From: Rhizobium sp. WYCCWR10014
GTDB lineage: Bacteria > Pseudomonadota > Alphaproteobacteria > Rhizobiales > Rhizobiaceae
Direction of reading: 5' to 3'
NCBI RefSeq assembly: GCF_001657485.1
Contig: NZ_LXFU01000028.1
Coordinates: 62,001 to 126,000, forward strand
Length of the DNA stretch: 64,000 nucleotides
Part shown: positions 26,765-37,379 of the stretch, piece after piece
Position numbering within the stretch: position 1 is the stretch's first letter
Layout: every line of letters starts with the position of its first letter
Position numbers and translations under genes: made by a program
The notes under the pieces: generated by a model
What the model saw: the letters and a program-made list of their open reading frames with translations, nothing else
Databases searched by the model: none
What the model was told of the DNA's origin: nothing

Positions 26765-27256
26765 TCAACTATGAGACGTCTTTGGCCGATCTTTTGGATC
26801 AAACTGAACAATCGTGATCCAATTGGCAGTGAGTGCGGGCCGGTTCTCGTTTTCGATCTCGACCGTCACCTCGTAGGTCGTCACCAGCATGCTTGAGCCC
26901 CGAAAACGGCAGTCGGACAATACGAAGCGGCCGCGTACGCGACTCCCAGTCTTAACGGGCGACATGAAGCGCACGTTGTCGAAGCCGTAGTTGAGGCCCA
27001 TTGTCTGCTCGCGAATTTTTGGCATCCCGCTGAAATTCATCACCGACAAAAGTGAAAGAGTCAGGAAACCATGAGCGATCGTGCCGCCAAATGGGCTTTC
27101 CACCGCAGCGCGTTCCGGATTCACGTGAATGAACTGATGGTCATGCGTTGCATCCGCGAATAGATCGACTGTTGATTGATCGATCATGATCCATTCGGAT
27201 CTTCCAACTTCCTGGCCAACTCGCCCAAAGACATCCACGAGCGAAATTTCATTCAT
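26765..27256 (-). CDS. nodN: NodN, MaoC-like dehydratase
   Basis: The product has 163 residues, a hot-dog fold of the R-specific enoyl-CoA hydratase (MaoC) type: FADATHDHQFIHVNPERAAV carries the D-x-x-x-x-H active site, and SPFGGTIAHGFLTLSL follows. NodN contributes to full Nod-factor production by an unknown reaction, perhaps on the acyl chain. It lies 80 bases after nodM and is expected to share its nod box. Confidence 0.93.
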   Translation of the reverse strand: MNEISLVDVFGRVGQEVGRSEWIMIDQSTVDLFADATHDHQFIHVNPERAAVESPFGGTIAHGFLTLSLLSVMNFSGMPKIREQTMGLNYGFDNVRFMSPVKTGSRVRGRFVLSDCRFRGSSMLVTTYEVTVEIENENRPALTANWITIVQFDPKDRPKTSHS

Positions 27257-27336
27257 ACGACCTCACTTATTCTAAATTCCAATGAGAAGGTTTCGGTATT
27301 TGTCCGAAATCGTGCTAGCTACGGGAGCTATGCAAT

Positions 27337-29163
27337 TTATTCGACGGTGACCGATTTCGCGAGATTGCGCGGCTGGTCGACATCGGTTCCTTTGGTGACC
27401 GCCACGTAGTAGGCAAGCAACTGTAGAGGTAGAGAGAAGATGATGGGCGCGATTATTTCCTCGACATCCGGCAGCACGACCGTGTGAATGGTATCGAGTT
27501 TGGAACGCGCAGCTCCGCTCTCATCGGTGAGAAGAATGACGCGGCCGCCGCGTGCGGCCACCTCCTGCATGTTGGAGACGGTCTTGTCGAAGAATCGATC
27601 ATGTGGCGCGATAATGATGACGGGCATGTTTTTATCGACGAGCGCGATCGGGCCGTGTTTCAGTTCACCGGCGGCATAGCCTTCAGCGTGGATATAGGAA
27701 ATTTCCTTGAGCTTCAGCGCGCCTTCCATCGCCAAAGGGAAACTGGTGCCGCGGCCAAGAAAGAGCGCATGAGAGTATCCCGAAAGTTCCTTCGACAGGA
27801 GTTCGATCTTTGGCCGAATGTTCCGCAGCACCCGCCTCATGATGCGCGGCATTTCAATCAAGCTCATGACCAGTTGTCGCTCCTCGTCCTCGGTTATAGT
27901 ACCTCGCGCCTTGCCTGCACCGATGGCGAGAGCAGCGAGAACTGCGAGCTGGCAAGTGAACGCCTTGGTCGAGGCGACCCCGATTTCAGGACCTGCGAGG
28001 ATCGGGAAGATGACATCGGCTTCTCGGGCAATGGTCGATTCGCTTGTATTGACGACGGCGCCGACCTTCAGCCCTTGTGCCTTGCAATATCGCATTGATG
28101 CTAGCGTGTCGGCGGTTTCACCGGACTGCGAGATAAAAAGCGCCGCCGCATGTGGCGACAGGGGGATATCGCGATAGCGGAACTCTGAAGCGACATCGAT
28201 TTCCACTGAAAGGCGTGCGTAGCGTTCGAACCAGTACTTGCCGATCAGGCCTGCCAAATAGGCAGTGCCGCATGCGGAGATCACGAGGCTACTGACGTTT
28301 GCAAAATTCAGTTCCGTTGATACTTGAACTGCCCGATTGCTGGCTATATCGATGTGGCGGGCGAGAGCACCGGCTATGACCTCGGGCTGTTCGTAGATTT
28401 CCTTCTGCATGAAGTGGTCATAGTCGCCCTTGGTCACTCGGTCGACAGAGGCCATCGAGGTGTGTCGAGGCCGTGCGACGACATTGCCCTCACTATCGAA
28501 GATCCTGAAGTCTGTTTTCTCGATCACGGCCCAGTCGCCGTCAACCAGGTAGGTAACTTCGTTGGTTAAGGGAGCAAGCGTGATAGGGTCGGAGCCTAGA
28601 AACATTTCCCCGTCGCCATGACCAATCACCAGCGGAGGTCCATTGCGCGCCGCCATAATGGTGGCTGGCTCATCCTGGAAAAGAATTGCAAGGCTGAAGG
28701 CTCCCTTCAGCCGCTTTAGCATCGCGTGCATGGCCTCTCGGCCGCTCATACCGCCGCGACGGGATTTTGCGAGGAGATGCGCGACGACCTCGCTATCGGT
28801 GCTCGTCTCGAAATCCGCACCAGTCGCTTCCAGTTCGGCCTTCAGCTCCGCGAAATTTTCGATGATACCGTTATGAACGACGGCAATACCGTCGACGATA
28901 TGTGGATGAGCGTTGCGTTCAGTCGGAGCCCCATGAGTAGCCCAGCGGGTGTGGCCAATGCCGATCATTCCGTTCAGTGGCTGTTGCTCCAGCCTCATTT
29001 CAAGATTGACGAGCTTACCCTGCGCGCGGCAGCGCTCCAACCTGCCTCCGGAGATCGTCGCAATTCCAGCGGAGTCGTATCCGCGGTACTCCAGACGCTT
29101 TAGCGCTTCGAGCAGTCGCTGCGACACCGAGTGCCGCCCTACGATCCCGACAATCCCACACAT
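27337..29163 (-). CDS. nodM: NodM, glucosamine-fructose-6-phosphate aminotransferase
   Basis: The product has 608 residues, the size of GlmS. It starts MCGIVGIVG, giving the Cys1 nucleophile of the N-terminal glutaminase, with RWATHG and HNGIIEN following. The C-terminal half has two SIS sugar-isomerase domains (SACGTAYLAGLIGKYWFE, ISQSGETADT, GRGTSFPLAMEGALKLKEI) and ends in LAKSVTVE. It converts fructose-6-phosphate and glutamine to glucosamine-6-phosphate in the cytoplasm, providing precursor for the Nod-factor backbone. A nod box lies 93 bases upstream. Confidence 0.96.
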   Translation of the reverse strand: MCGIVGIVGRHSVSQRLLEALKRLEYRGYDSAGIATISGGRLERCRAQGKLVNLEMRLEQQPLNGMIGIGHTRWATHGAPTERNAHPHIVDGIAVVHNGIIENFAELKAELEATGADFETSTDSEVVAHLLAKSRRGGMSGREAMHAMLKRLKGAFSLAILFQDEPATIMAARNGPPLVIGHGDGEMFLGSDPITLAPLTNEVTYLVDGDWAVIEKTDFRIFDSEGNVVARPRHTSMASVDRVTKGDYDHFMQKEIYEQPEVIAGALARHIDIASNRAVQVSTELNFANVSSLVISACGTAYLAGLIGKYWFERYARLSVEIDVASEFRYRDIPLSPHAAALFISQSGETADTLASMRYCKAQGLKVGAVVNTSESTIAREADVIFPILAGPEIGVASTKAFTCQLAVLAALAIGAGKARGTITEDEERQLVMSLIEMPRIMRRVLRNIRPKIELLSKELSGYSHALFLGRGTSFPLAMEGALKLKEISYIHAEGYAAGELKHGPIALVDKNMPVIIIAPHDRFFDKTVSNMQEVAARGGRVILLTDESGAARSKLDTIHTVVLPDVEEIIAPIIFSLPLQLLAYYVAVTKGTDVDQPRNLAKSVTVE

Positions 29164-29255
29164 TTATCTGTCTCCGTTGTAGTGTGCCAAAGGACGCAGG
29201 TGCCACGAGGTTTTGTACCGCGACCCATTTGCGGAACCTTCTAATCGCATCCGGT

Positions 29256-29304
29256 AAGATGTTTAAAATCGATTGTTGTGATTGCGCACATCCAAATCAT
29301 GGAT
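29256..29304 (-). promoter_or_regulatory. nod box before nodM
   Basis: On the minus strand: atccatgatttggatg, a spacer, then aatcacaacaatcgatttta and aacatctt. It fits the NodD-binding nod-box pattern with two mismatches in the 3' half (accaat to aacat). It points at nodM. Confidence 0.75.
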
Positions 29305-29595
29305 GCAGCTTGCCCCATTGTACCGAGACCCGCTCAATGCAGGTGGAGATGTCGCATCAACCCTTCATTGAATTGATCGCGAAACACCTCGCCTTCTCAA
29401 CTGAGTTCAGTTTCCACTGGTTCGACGAGACGTGCAAAGCCCACATATGTGCATCCGTCAGAAAGCCGTCGTGGTTGCCGTTGGCCGGTCTGATATCCAA
29501 GATTTAAGCATCAACCACCCCGCATCGGCTTGGTGGCAAGTGGGAGTTTTGGTTCACAAGCACCGCCTTGACTATGGCGTTCTCAGCGGCTTGCC
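29305..29595. other. Gap between nodL and the nodM promoter
   Basis: No gene or terminator is evident in this stretch between the end of nodL and the nodM nod box. Short plus-strand frames here lack motifs. Confidence 0.4.
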
Positions 29596-30147
29596 TCAGC
29601 GCTTCAACCGAGCCGGATTTCCCATGGCCTTTTCCCCCGCGGGTATATCGCGGGTGACTACGCTTCCGGCGCCGATGACGGCGTTGTCGCCGATCGTCAC
29701 CCCTGGGAGAATAATTGCTCCACCACCAATCCAGACATCTTTACCAATCCGGACAGGCCGACCTAGCTGCAGACCAGCCTGCCGCTGCTCGGGATCATGC
29801 GGGTGGTCGGCGGTGTAAATCTGCACAGCCGGCCCGACTGCCGTCCCAGCACCGATCGTCACTTCTGCTACGTCAAGGATCACGCAGTTGAAATTGATGT
29901 AAACGTAGGCACCAAGCCTGATGTTAAAGCCGTAGTCGCAATGAAATGGCGGACGAATGACGGCTCCAGTTCCGACCTCTCCTAGTCGCTCCAGAAGAAG
30001 TGCGTTCCAATGCTCGGCCGTACTTCCCAGAGTATCATTATATCTCTTCAGCCAAGCTCCCGTGGCCAACAGGTCCGTCTGAATCTCCTCGTCCGCCGGG
30101 TTGTACATCTCGCCCGCCAGCATCTTTTCTTTTTGAGTGCGTGTCAT
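29596..30147 (-). CDS. nodL: NodL, Nod-factor O-acetyltransferase
   Basis: The product has 183 residues, a left-handed beta-helix hexapeptide acetyltransferase of the NodL/LacA/CysE family. It starts MTRTQKEKMLAGEMYNPADE, with core repeats INFNCVILDVAEVTIGAGTA, IGKDVWIGGGAIILPGVTIG and VIGAGSVVTRDIP. It acetylates the 6-O of the non-reducing GlcN residue. It lies after nodE with a 478-base gap. Confidence 0.93.
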   Translation of the reverse strand: MTRTQKEKMLAGEMYNPADEEIQTDLLATGAWLKRYNDTLGSTAEHWNALLLERLGEVGTGAVIRPPFHCDYGFNIRLGAYVYINFNCVILDVAEVTIGAGTAVGPAVQIYTADHPHDPEQRQAGLQLGRPVRIGKDVWIGGGAIILPGVTIGDNAVIGAGSVVTRDIPAGEKAMGNPARLKR

Positions 30148-30213
30148 TGTCTGTTCTCAGATCGCGTTCATCGATGAAGTTGTTAGTCCTCTGACGCCCG
30201 GCTTGAACGAGGT

Positions 30214-30447
30214 TCAGATAAGCTCCTCTTCTCGACGCTCAACATCGCATGGCGCAGAAGAGAAGTCCCGGCAGGAATCGGTCGACAACGCGGCGTTTGC
30301 GTGGTCCAGAGGGTCGTCCGACAGCAGTGGATTGAAAGTGGCAGTGACCAGCCCGGCCGGCAAGCGGAATCGACAGCAGGTGTAGTTGAAGAGCCGCTCC
30401 GAGACCCGGAGCGGGCGCTCTTTCCAGCCGGTTTTTTGGATGATCAT
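30214..30447 (-). CDS. Small ORF between nodE and nodL, position of nodR
   Basis: The product has 77 residues from the ATG at 30447: MIIQKTGWKERPLRVSERLF, then NYTCCRFRLPAGLVTATFNP and an acidic end (VERREEELI). A longer frame begins upstream inside nodE. In biovar trifolii a gene called nodR is described at this place, but I cannot match the sequence from memory and leave the symbol blank. The start has only a weak ggag site. Confidence 0.4.
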   Translation of the reverse strand: MIIQKTGWKERPLRVSERLFNYTCCRFRLPAGLVTATFNPLLSDDPLDHANAALSTDSCRDFSSAPCDVERREEELI

Positions 30448-30625
30448 AACTCCGGAACGCAACCATATTTTCCTCGCCCCGCCTTGTGAGCAATCCCCGG
30501 CGAGCCGTTGTGGGCTAACCATTGGTGCGAATTGACCTGCATTAGTAACAGCACCCCAGTTAGCTTCTCTCCATCGGCCCTCGCGGTTGCGGCTGGAGCC
30601 ATTCACGGCCACATCGTCCGCCCCT

Positions 30626-31837
30626 TCACACCTGTCTGAATGCCAGGACGGCGTTGGTGCCTCCCATAGCGAACGCATTGCTCATCGCTACGCGCACCTT
30701 GCGCTCACGCGGGACATTGGGCGTGACATCGAGATCGCACTGCGGGTCAGGCTCACGATAGTTGGCGGTGGGCGGTATGACACCTTCTTGGATCGCCATT
30801 ATACAGGCAATCATTTCAAGTGCACTGGCGGCACCCAGGCAATGGGCGTGCATGGACTTGGTGGAGGAGACGGACATCTGAAAAGCGTGGTCTCCGAAGA
30901 CGCGCTTGATCGCTGCCGTCTCCATCTCGTCATTCGCAACGGTGCCGGTGCCGTGTGCGTTCAGGTAGTCTACATCGTCCGGGTTTAGCTCGGCATCGGC
31001 GAGGCAGCTGCGCATTGCGGCCTCCGGTCCCTCGATGGAGGGCATGACAATGTCGTAGGCATCGCCGGAGAGTCCGATTCCGGCAACCTCGGCAAGCATA
31101 GTCGCACCGCGGGCAGTGGCGTGCTCGTAGCTTTCCAGGACAGCCATTCCGGCACCCTCGCCAAGGACAACACCTTTTCTGTCGGCGGAGAACGGGCGAC
31201 AGGTATCAGGGGCAAGCACGCGCAGTGCCTCCCATGATTTCAGGACGCCCCATGTGAGCGGCGCATCGCTTCCCCCGGCAAGCATGACGTCTGCACGGCC
31301 CAGCCTGATCTGATCTACCGCGGAAGCGATGGCATGATTGCCCGCCGCGCAAGCGGAGGTGACGCCGAAGACGGGGCCGCGCAGGCCGAGATAAATGCTG
31401 ACCTGGCCGGCAGCCGCGCTTGGCATTCCCTTGGGTGCTGTGAAAATGCGCGCGCGGGTCACTCCGTCTAGAAGGATACTGCGGTATGTTTCTTCAATCG
31501 TTCCCCAGCCGGGCCCGCCGACGCCCATCGCGGCGCCGTAGCGGTGGGCATTTTGTTCATTGGTGGAAAGCCCGGCCTGTCGCATGGCTTCGGTTGCAGC
31601 AATCACTGCAAGCAGGCTGAAGCGGTCCATAGAGACAAGCTGTTTGCGAGGGATGTCGTGTCCCGGTATCGCCCTGATTTCGGCACCAACGGTGCCTTCC
31701 ATATCATAGAGATCTGTGGTGATGATCGGGCTGATTGCGGAGCGGCCTTCGCGCATTTCTTTCCAAATAGATGAAGCGTTTGTTCCTAATCCGCATAGTC
31801 CGCCAATCCCCGTGATTACGACGCGCCTATCCATCAC
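30626..31837 (-). CDS. nodE: NodE, beta-ketoacyl synthase for the Nod-factor acyl chain
   Basis: The product has 403 residues, a FabF-type condensing enzyme. The catalytic Cys is in [12 protein letters not shown], the active-site histidines in [15 protein letters not shown] and [15 protein letters not shown], and the end is [19 protein letters not shown]. With NodF it makes polyunsaturated fatty acids that determine host range. Its start overlaps the nodF stop by four bases (ATGA), so the two are translationally coupled. Confidence 0.96.
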   Translation of the reverse strand: MMDRRVVITGIGGLCGLGTNASSIWKEMREGRSAISPIITTDLYDMEGTVGAEIRAIPGHDIPRKQLVSMDRFSLLAVIAATEAMRQAGLSTNEQNAHRYGAAMGVGGPGWGTIEETYRSILLDGVTRARIFTAPKGMPSAAAGQVSIYLGLRGPVFGVTSACAAGNHAIASAVDQIRLGRADVMLAGGSDAPLTWGVLKSWEALRVLAPDTCRPFSADRKGVVLGEGAGMAVLESYEHATARGATMLAEVAGIGLSGDAYDIVMPSIEGPEAAMRSCLADAELNPDDVDYLNAHGTGTVANDEMETAAIKRVFGDHAFQMSVSSTKSMHAHCLGAASALEMIACIMAIQEGVIPPTANYREPDPQCDLDVTPNVPRERKVRVAMSNAFAMGGTNAVLAFRQV

Positions 31838-32112
31838 GCCTCCTTCGCGATCAAGCCGCGAACAGCTTCGACGACATCGCCGATATTTTTCAGATTAGAC
31901 CAGGCATCGGTCGTGTTCATCTCGATCCTGATGCCGTAGGCCTGCTCCAGGTCCCAGAGCACATCGGCCAAAGCCAGGGAATCGATGCCAAGGGAAGTCA
32001 ATTCGCTATCAGCGGTGATTTCTCCGATTGCTACAGGAATCCTCCCACCGTTTTCAGATTGGGCGAGATTTTTGATTGCGGCAATAATTTCTACTGTGAG
32101 CTGATCGGCCAT
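31834..32112 (-). CDS. nodF: NodF, specialised acyl carrier protein
   Basis: The product has 92 residues from the ATG at 32112 ([15 protein letters not shown]), preceded by aaagga. The phosphopantetheine attachment serine is in [19 protein letters not shown] near residue 45. Length and sequence fit NodF. The longer in-frame start 18 codons upstream has no ribosome-binding site. It carries the acyl chain for NodE and NodA. Confidence 0.95.
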   Translation of the reverse strand: MADQLTVEIIAAIKNLAQSENGGRIPVAIGEITADSELTSLGIDSLALADVLWDLEQAYGIRIEMNTTDAWSNLKNIGDVVEAVRGLIAKEA

Positions 32113-32238
32113 CTTAGTCCTTTCAATCATTTCAAACTGGCGCGGCTGATTATCCCGGCCTAGCAACCCTTGAGCACGCTCGATGCTCTCACGGAGGGAC
32201 CGGCCCTACGTCTGGCTCTGTGCTATGGGGCACGCAGA

Positions 32239-32287
32239 AGAATTGGTAAAATTGATTGATTGGATCGAATTCATCCAGAATATGGAT
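32239..32287 (-). promoter_or_regulatory. nod box before nodF
   Basis: On the minus strand: atccatattctggatg, then aattcgatccaatcaatcaa and ttttaccaattc. This is a close match to the consensus, about 130 bases before the nodF start. It should drive nodF-E and probably nodL. Confidence 0.88.
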
Positions 32288-32586
32288 GATGTGAGCCCTT
32301 TTTTGTAGAATTTCCGGCCTCTCGGACGGCCAGAACTGCGTGCGAGATATCTGGGGGTCGGATGTCAAGCGCCAGATATCAGATGTTGAGAGGCAGGCGG
32401 GATCAGGACTGGCCTGCCGACCTAGGTCTATGACAATCGCCCGGGATAGCACGAGTAGAAACGCAGCAATGGACCAATGGCCACTTTGATTACGTCACGG
32501 GTTGACCACCCAGAGGAACCAAGACTGCGAAATTGGCAGAGTCGCCAGAGCGTGGGACGACAAATTTGACTGAAGCTCGACCGGGA

Positions 32587-33534
32587 CTACATCGCTCTGG
32601 CCTTTTGAAAGTCACCTTCGGCAGATGTCTCAATCCGGGAAGCCTCCTCCAATATTATGTTGCGCATCCAGATGCTTCCGGGGTCGGAATTGTGAAGCAA
32701 GGGCCACTGTATAGCCTCCGTGAATGAGAGAGGAGGCAGCGGATGATCTACGATCTGAAGGGGAATCGTCGGTTCGAAATGTTTGACAAGAAGCAAGGGA
32801 AGGGTTGCTATCCGATTCGTCCCCTGAAGTAACATCGGGATCGAGTTGAAACCGGGGACCGCGATTTCGATACGCCGCTTAAAACCGTGCTCCAGCAACA
32901 GCCATTGTTCAATGGATGGCTTCAAAGTACGTCCAAACATGGCCGCGACGTGTCCCAGCGACATGAATCGCTCGAGGGAAAGCTTCCCGCGCAGCTGCTG
33001 ATTGTTAGGGCAACCGACACATACGAGTTTCTCCTCAAACAGTTTCGCACTGGGATGACCGGCTGACATGAACTGATCTGGAAAAATCAAAAAATCCAAA
33101 TCTCCACTGCGCAGACGCTCGTCCGAATCATCATTGATGTGAAGCAATTCAAAGCTGACGCCGGGTGCCTCGCGCGCTACGCGCTTTATCACCTTTTCGA
33201 AGAATACGAGCGTCATGAAATCGGACAGTACGATTCTGAAGCGCCGGTCAGATTCCGCTGGGACCAATGGATCCCACGCAATGACAGAGAGCTGAATCTG
33301 CAGTAGAGCTTCGCGAACTGCAGGGGCGAGCGCCTCGGCTCGCGGGGTCGGGACAAGTCTACGCTGCTGCATCACAAACAGCTCGTCATTGAAGTAGGCG
33401 CGCAACCTAGCGATGGCTGCGCTCATGGCTGGCTGACTAAGGTTGATGCTGCGCGCTGCTGCCGTGAGCTTCCGCTCGGTCATCAAAGCATTGAGAGCGA
33501 CGAGAAGATTTAGGTCCAGGCCCTTAAAACGCAT
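32587..33534 (-). CDS. nodD: NodD, LysR-type flavonoid-responsive activator
   Basis: The product has 315 residues from the ATG at 33534 ([20 protein letters not shown]). The LysR helix-turn-helix is near residues 20-45 ([20 protein letters not shown]). The C-terminal inducer-binding domain has [20 protein letters not shown] and the usual NodD ending. It binds nod boxes in response to host flavonoids. The start codon lies only a few bases from the nod box it shares with nodA on the opposite strand, the classical divergent arrangement that allows autoregulation. Confidence 0.97.
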   Translation of the reverse strand: MRFKGLDLNLLVALNALMTERKLTAAARSINLSQPAMSAAIARLRAYFNDELFVMQQRRLVPTPRAEALAPAVREALLQIQLSVIAWDPLVPAESDRRFRIVLSDFMTLVFFEKVIKRVAREAPGVSFELLHINDDSDERLRSGDLDFLIFPDQFMSAGHPSAKLFEEKLVCVGCPNNQQLRGKLSLERFMSLGHVAAMFGRTLKPSIEQWLLLEHGFKRRIEIAVPGFNSIPMLLQGTNRIATLPLLLVKHFEPTIPLQIVDHPLPPLSFTEAIQWPLLHNSDPGSIWMRNIILEEASRIETSAEGDFQKARAM

Positions 33535-33539
33535 ATTCG

Positions 33540-33588
33540 ATCCATGATGTAGATGATTGTGATCCAAACAATCAATTTTACCAATCTT
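33540..33588 (+). promoter_or_regulatory. nod box in the nodD-nodA intergenic region
   Basis: Reading atccatgatgtagatgatt, then gtgatccaaacaatcaattt and taccaatctt. This is essentially the consensus nod box with both ATC-N9-GAT-type half-sites. It directs nodABCIJ to the right and overlaps the nodD leader. Confidence 0.95.
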
Positions 33589-33768
33589 TCGGAGTGCTTA
33601 TTAGAAAGGCCGGAACTTATCAAGGCGCCAAAGCAAACTAGCGAGCGGAGGCGGATCGTATCTGTCGCAAATTGACGACGAGCGGTCCCATCTGTCCCAT
33701 CAGCGTGTGCGAATGCACCAATCTTTGCTGCTTTGGACTTGTGGCTGAGAAACGAATTGGAGCTTTGC

Positions 33769-34359
33769 ATGTCTGCTGGAGTGCGGTGGAAAATAACTTG
33801 GGAAAATGATCTCGAACCGTCGGATCATGCGGAACTGTCTCAATTTTTCCGAGCAACCTATGGTCCGACCGGCGAATTCAATGCCAAACCTTTTGAGACT
33901 GGCCGCAGTTGGGCAGGTGCGAGGCCGGAACGCCGGGCAATTGCTTATGATTCAAAAGGCATAGCCAGCCACATGGGTTTGCTGCGTCGCTTCATAAGGG
34001 TCGGCGACACGGATTTGCTGGTCGCCGAACTTGGCTTGTATGGAGTGCGCCCGGATCTGGAGGGGCTTGGCATCGCTCACTCGATCCGCGCTTTGGCTCC
34101 GGCTTTGCAGGAGCTGGCGGTGCCGTTCGCGTTCGGTACCGTCCGACATGCTATGCGGAACCACGTGGAGAGATTCTGCCGAGACGGTATTTCCAATATC
34201 GTCACTGGGATTCGTGTACGCTCGACCCTTCCAGATGTGCTGCCCAATATGCCCTCTACGCGCACCGAAGACGTGCTCGTCCTGGTATTTCCGATAGGAC
34301 GACCGATGAGCGAGTGGCCTTCCGGATCATTGATCGAACGAAACGGGTGCGAGCTATGA
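33769..34359 (+). CDS. nodA: NodA, Nod-factor N-acyltransferase
   Basis: The product has 196 residues from the ATG at 33769 ([20 protein letters not shown]). Conserved blocks are [54 protein letters not shown] and [13 protein letters not shown]. It moves the fatty acid from the acyl carrier to the free amino group of the chitin oligomer. The preceding in-frame start 12 codons earlier lacks a ribosome-binding site. Its stop overlaps the nodB start (ATGA). Confidence 0.97.
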   Translation: MSAGVRWKITWENDLEPSDHAELSQFFRATYGPTGEFNAKPFETGRSWAGARPERRAIAYDSKGIASHMGLLRRFIRVGDTDLLVAELGLYGVRPDLEGLGIAHSIRALAPALQELAVPFAFGTVRHAMRNHVERFCRDGISNIVTGIRVRSTLPDVLPNMPSTRTEDVLVLVFPIGRPMSEWPSGSLIERNGCEL

Positions 34360-35006
34360 AGCGGCGCTCTTATATAAGCGAAGTGCCGTTGGATGACGGC
34401 GGGAGCGACGATCGTAGCATCTACCTGACGTTCGACGACGGTCCCAATCCGGAATGTACTGGCCAGATCCTGGATGTGCTCGCCGAACACCGCGTACCAG
34501 CCACCTTTTTCGTCCTCGGCGCGTATGTCAAAGACCATCCCGATCTCGTCCGCCGTGTTGCGGCAGAAGGTCACTTGGTCGCCAATCACACGATGACCCA
34601 CCCCGATCTTACGGCCTGTGACTCGGAGGCGATCGAACGAGAGATAAAGGAGACAAACGAAGCCATTGTCTCGGCGTGTCCCCAAGTTGCGGTTCAACAT
34701 ATACGAGCGCCATACGGCGCTTGGAACGCGGATGTCCTTTCAAGATCCATGAACGCCGGACTTCGACCTGTTCACTGGTCGATAGACCCGAGAGACTGGT
34801 CCCGTCCCGGAGTCGATTCTATCGTTGACGCGGTACTCGCTGCTGCTCGGCCAGGTGCAATCGTGCTTTTGCACGACGGTTGCCCACCTGATGAGGTCGG
34901 GAACTGCAAGCTCACCAGACTGCGCGATCAAACACTTTCGGCGCTCTTGGCAATTATCCCGGCACTGCATAGCCGTGGATTTTCCCTTCGTTCACTTCCC
35001 CAGTAA
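34356..35006 (+). CDS. nodB: NodB, chitooligosaccharide deacetylase
   Basis: The product has 216 residues from the ATG at 34356. It is a polysaccharide deacetylase domain with [16 protein letters not shown] (catalytic and metal Asp pair), [10 protein letters not shown] (H-x-x-x-H metal ligands), RAPYGAWN and [12 protein letters not shown]. It removes the acetyl group from the non-reducing end of the chitin oligomer. It overlaps nodA by four bases, which implies coupled translation. Confidence 0.97.
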   Translation: MKRRSYISEVPLDDGGSDDRSIYLTFDDGPNPECTGQILDVLAEHRVPATFFVLGAYVKDHPDLVRRVAAEGHLVANHTMTHPDLTACDSEAIEREIKETNEAIVSACPQVAVQHIRAPYGAWNADVLSRSMNAGLRPVHWSIDPRDWSRPGVDSIVDAVLAAARPGAIVLLHDGCPPDEVGNCKLTRLRDQTLSALLAIIPALHSRGFSLRSLPQ

Positions 35007-35026
35007 AACTAAATCGACGAGAAACC

Positions 35027-36307
35027 ATGACCTTGCTTGAAACAACCAGCATCGCCGCCGTCTCGCTTTATGGACTGCTTTCCTCCGCCTATAGGAGTGT
35101 ACAGGTCCTTCATGCTCGGCGAACTCTCAAGTCGGAAACAGCGGAAAACACCGTCGAAGAGAGCTCGTTGCCAAGTGTGGACATCATTGTGCCTTCATTT
35201 AACGAGAGCCCGCGCGTCCTGTCCGATTGCCTGGCATCCCTCGCCAACCAGGACTATCCGGGGGTATTGCGCGTTGTTGTGGTTGACGACGGTTCCAGAA
35301 ACCGTGACGCGGTGGTAGCCGAGCAGATCGTCTATGCGGGTGACGCGAGATTTGAATTCATCATGCTGCCCAGGAATGTCGGAAAGCGCAAAGCGCAAAT
35401 CGCCGCCATTTCCCGATCATCCGGGGACCTCATCCTGAATGTGGATTCAGACACCACTCTCGCCAGCGATGTTGTTTCCAAACTCAGTCAGAAAATGCGC
35501 GATCCGGCGGTCGGTGCGGTGATGGGGCAGCTTGTAGCAAGCAATCAGAACGACTCGTGGCTGACCCGATTGATCGACATGGAGTACTGGCTGGCCTGCA
35601 ATGAGGAGCGCGCCGCGCAGGGACGCTTCGGTGCCGTGATGTGTTGCTGTGGACCCTGTGCCATGTACCGCCGGTCCGCCTTCGTCTTGCTTCTTGATCA
35701 ATACGAGACGCAGCTTTATAGGGGAAAGCCGAGTGACTTTGGCGAGGACCGTCATCTGACCATTCTAATGCTAAGCGCCGGCTTCCGTACCGAATATGTC
35801 CCAAGCGCCATCGCCGCAACCGTCGTTCCTGACGGTTTGGCTGCCTATCTGCGCCAGCAACTGCGTTGGGCACGGAGTACATTCCGAGATACCCTGCTCG
35901 GACTTCACCTCCTCCGTGGCATGAACTGGTATCTGACTTTGGACGTCGTCGGGCAGAATGCCGGCCCTCTTCTGCTCGCATTGTCCGTACTGGCGGGTCT
36001 AGCACAGTTCGCCCTGACCGGTTCACTGCCCTGGTGGACGATAGGAACGATTGGATCGTTGACACTGATACGATGCGGCGTAGCTGCTTATCGTGCCAGG
36101 CAGCTTAGATTTCTTGGTTTCTCGCTGCACACGCTCGTGAACGTCTTTCTATTACTGCCGGTGAAGGCTTATGCCCTCTGCACGTTGTCCAACAGTGACT
36201 GGCTGTCACGCGGCTCAGGAGTCAACGCTTCAGGCGCCGTTCGGACGCAGAAAGCCTCCGAAACTCCAATGCTTTCCGCCCCCGAAGCTACTTTCAGCGG
36301 CGAATAA
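35027..36307 (+). CDS. nodC: NodC, chitin oligosaccharide synthase
   Basis: The product has 426 residues. An N-terminal membrane segment is followed by a GT2 glycosyltransferase core: [41 protein letters not shown] (D-x-D), [12 protein letters not shown] (ED) and [12 protein letters not shown] (Q-x-x-R-W). Three hydrophobic stretches follow near residues 300-390. It polymerises UDP-GlcNAc at the inner membrane. It starts 20 bases after nodB. Confidence 0.97.
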   Translation: MTLLETTSIAAVSLYGLLSSAYRSVQVLHARRTLKSETAENTVEESSLPSVDIIVPSFNESPRVLSDCLASLANQDYPGVLRVVVVDDGSRNRDAVVAEQIVYAGDARFEFIMLPRNVGKRKAQIAAISRSSGDLILNVDSDTTLASDVVSKLSQKMRDPAVGAVMGQLVASNQNDSWLTRLIDMEYWLACNEERAAQGRFGAVMCCCGPCAMYRRSAFVLLLDQYETQLYRGKPSDFGEDRHLTILMLSAGFRTEYVPSAIAATVVPDGLAAYLRQQLRWARSTFRDTLLGLHLLRGMNWYLTLDVVGQNAGPLLLALSVLAGLAQFALTGSLPWWTIGTIGSLTLIRCGVAAYRARQLRFLGFSLHTLVNVFLLLPVKAYALCTLSNSDWLSRGSGVNASGAVRTQKASETPMLSAPEATFSGE

Positions 36308-36345
36308 TCGCTGTGTCGCCGCATCTTGCCAACCTTAGGAACCAC

Positions 36346-37377
36346 ATGAACGGTCAATCGGATCTACAGGCAGCTGTGGCTGAGACGCTCCGCCGCCAGA
36401 GCAACCTTCCAGGGCGACAGTGCCTTTCGGTTTCAGACGGATTCGGCTCCCCTTTAGGCTCGATGTCTTCCATGGCGGTCGAGCTCGCTGGCGTTACAAA
36501 GTCATACCAGGGCAAGGCTGTAGTCGACGGGTTGTCTTTCAAGATTGCTCCAGGAGAGTGTTTTGGCCTGTTAGGTCCGAACGGCGCCGGAAAAAGCACG
36601 ATTACCCGTATGATTCTGGGAATGACGTTGCCTGATGCGGGAAACATCTCGGTGCTCGGAATGCAGGTGCCGGGGCAGGCTCGTTCGGCACGCGCGCGTA
36701 TCGGTGTCGTTTCACAGTTCGACAATCTCGATATGGAGTTCACGGTTCGGGAAAATCTTTTTGTCTACGGCCGCTACTTCCGCATGAAGGCCCGCGAGAT
36801 CGAAGCAGTCGTGCCCTCCTTGCTGGAATTTGCGCGGCTTGAAACCAAGGCAGATACGCGGGTGGCGGATCTTTCGGGAGGCATGAAGCGGCGCCTCACA
36901 TTGGCGCGCGCGCTGATCAATGACCCTCAGATCCTCATACTGGATGAACCGACAACCGGCCTCGATCCGCACGCGCGCCACCTGATCTGGGAACGGTTGC
37001 GATCGCTCTTGGCACGAGGAAAGACGATCCTCCTGACGACCCACATCATGGAAGAGGCCGAACGCTTATGTGATCGGCTGTGCGTGCTCGAAGGTGGAGT
37101 TAAAATAGCCGAAGGCCGCCCCTTTGACCTGATAGAGGAGCAGATCGGCTGCCCCGTTATCGAGATTTATGGCGGAAACCCACAGGAGCTTAGGCTTTTG
37201 ATCAAGCCAAACGCACGGCGCATCGAAATCAGTGGCGAGACCCTGTTCTGCTACACCCCCGACCCAGAACAGGTTCGGGCGCAACTGCGCGGACACAGGG
37301 GTCTGCGCCTTCTCGAGCGTCCGCCGAACTTGGAGGACGTCTTCTTGCGGTTAACCGGACGTGAGATGGAGAAGTAG
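36346..37377 (+). CDS. nodI: NodI, ABC-transporter ATPase for Nod-factor export
   Basis: The product has 343 residues from the ATG at 36346, preferred because taggaa precedes it by five bases; an alternative start at 36463 would give 304 residues. Walker A is GPNGAGKST, the signature is [16 protein letters not shown], Walker B is [14 protein letters not shown], and the switch histidine is in [13 protein letters not shown]. It powers Nod-factor secretion with NodJ. The N-terminal 39 residues are longer than in most biovars and not conserved. Confidence 0.95.
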   Translation: MNGQSDLQAAVAETLRRQSNLPGRQCLSVSDGFGSPLGSMSSMAVELAGVTKSYQGKAVVDGLSFKIAPGECFGLLGPNGAGKSTITRMILGMTLPDAGNISVLGMQVPGQARSARARIGVVSQFDNLDMEFTVRENLFVYGRYFRMKAREIEAVVPSLLEFARLETKADTRVADLSGGMKRRLTLARALINDPQILILDEPTTGLDPHARHLIWERLRSLLARGKTILLTTHIMEEAERLCDRLCVLEGGVKIAEGRPFDLIEEQIGCPVIEIYGGNPQELRLLIKPNARRIEISGETLFCYTPDPEQVRAQLRGHRGLRLLERPPNLEDVFLRLTGREMEK

Positions 37378-37379
37378 CA

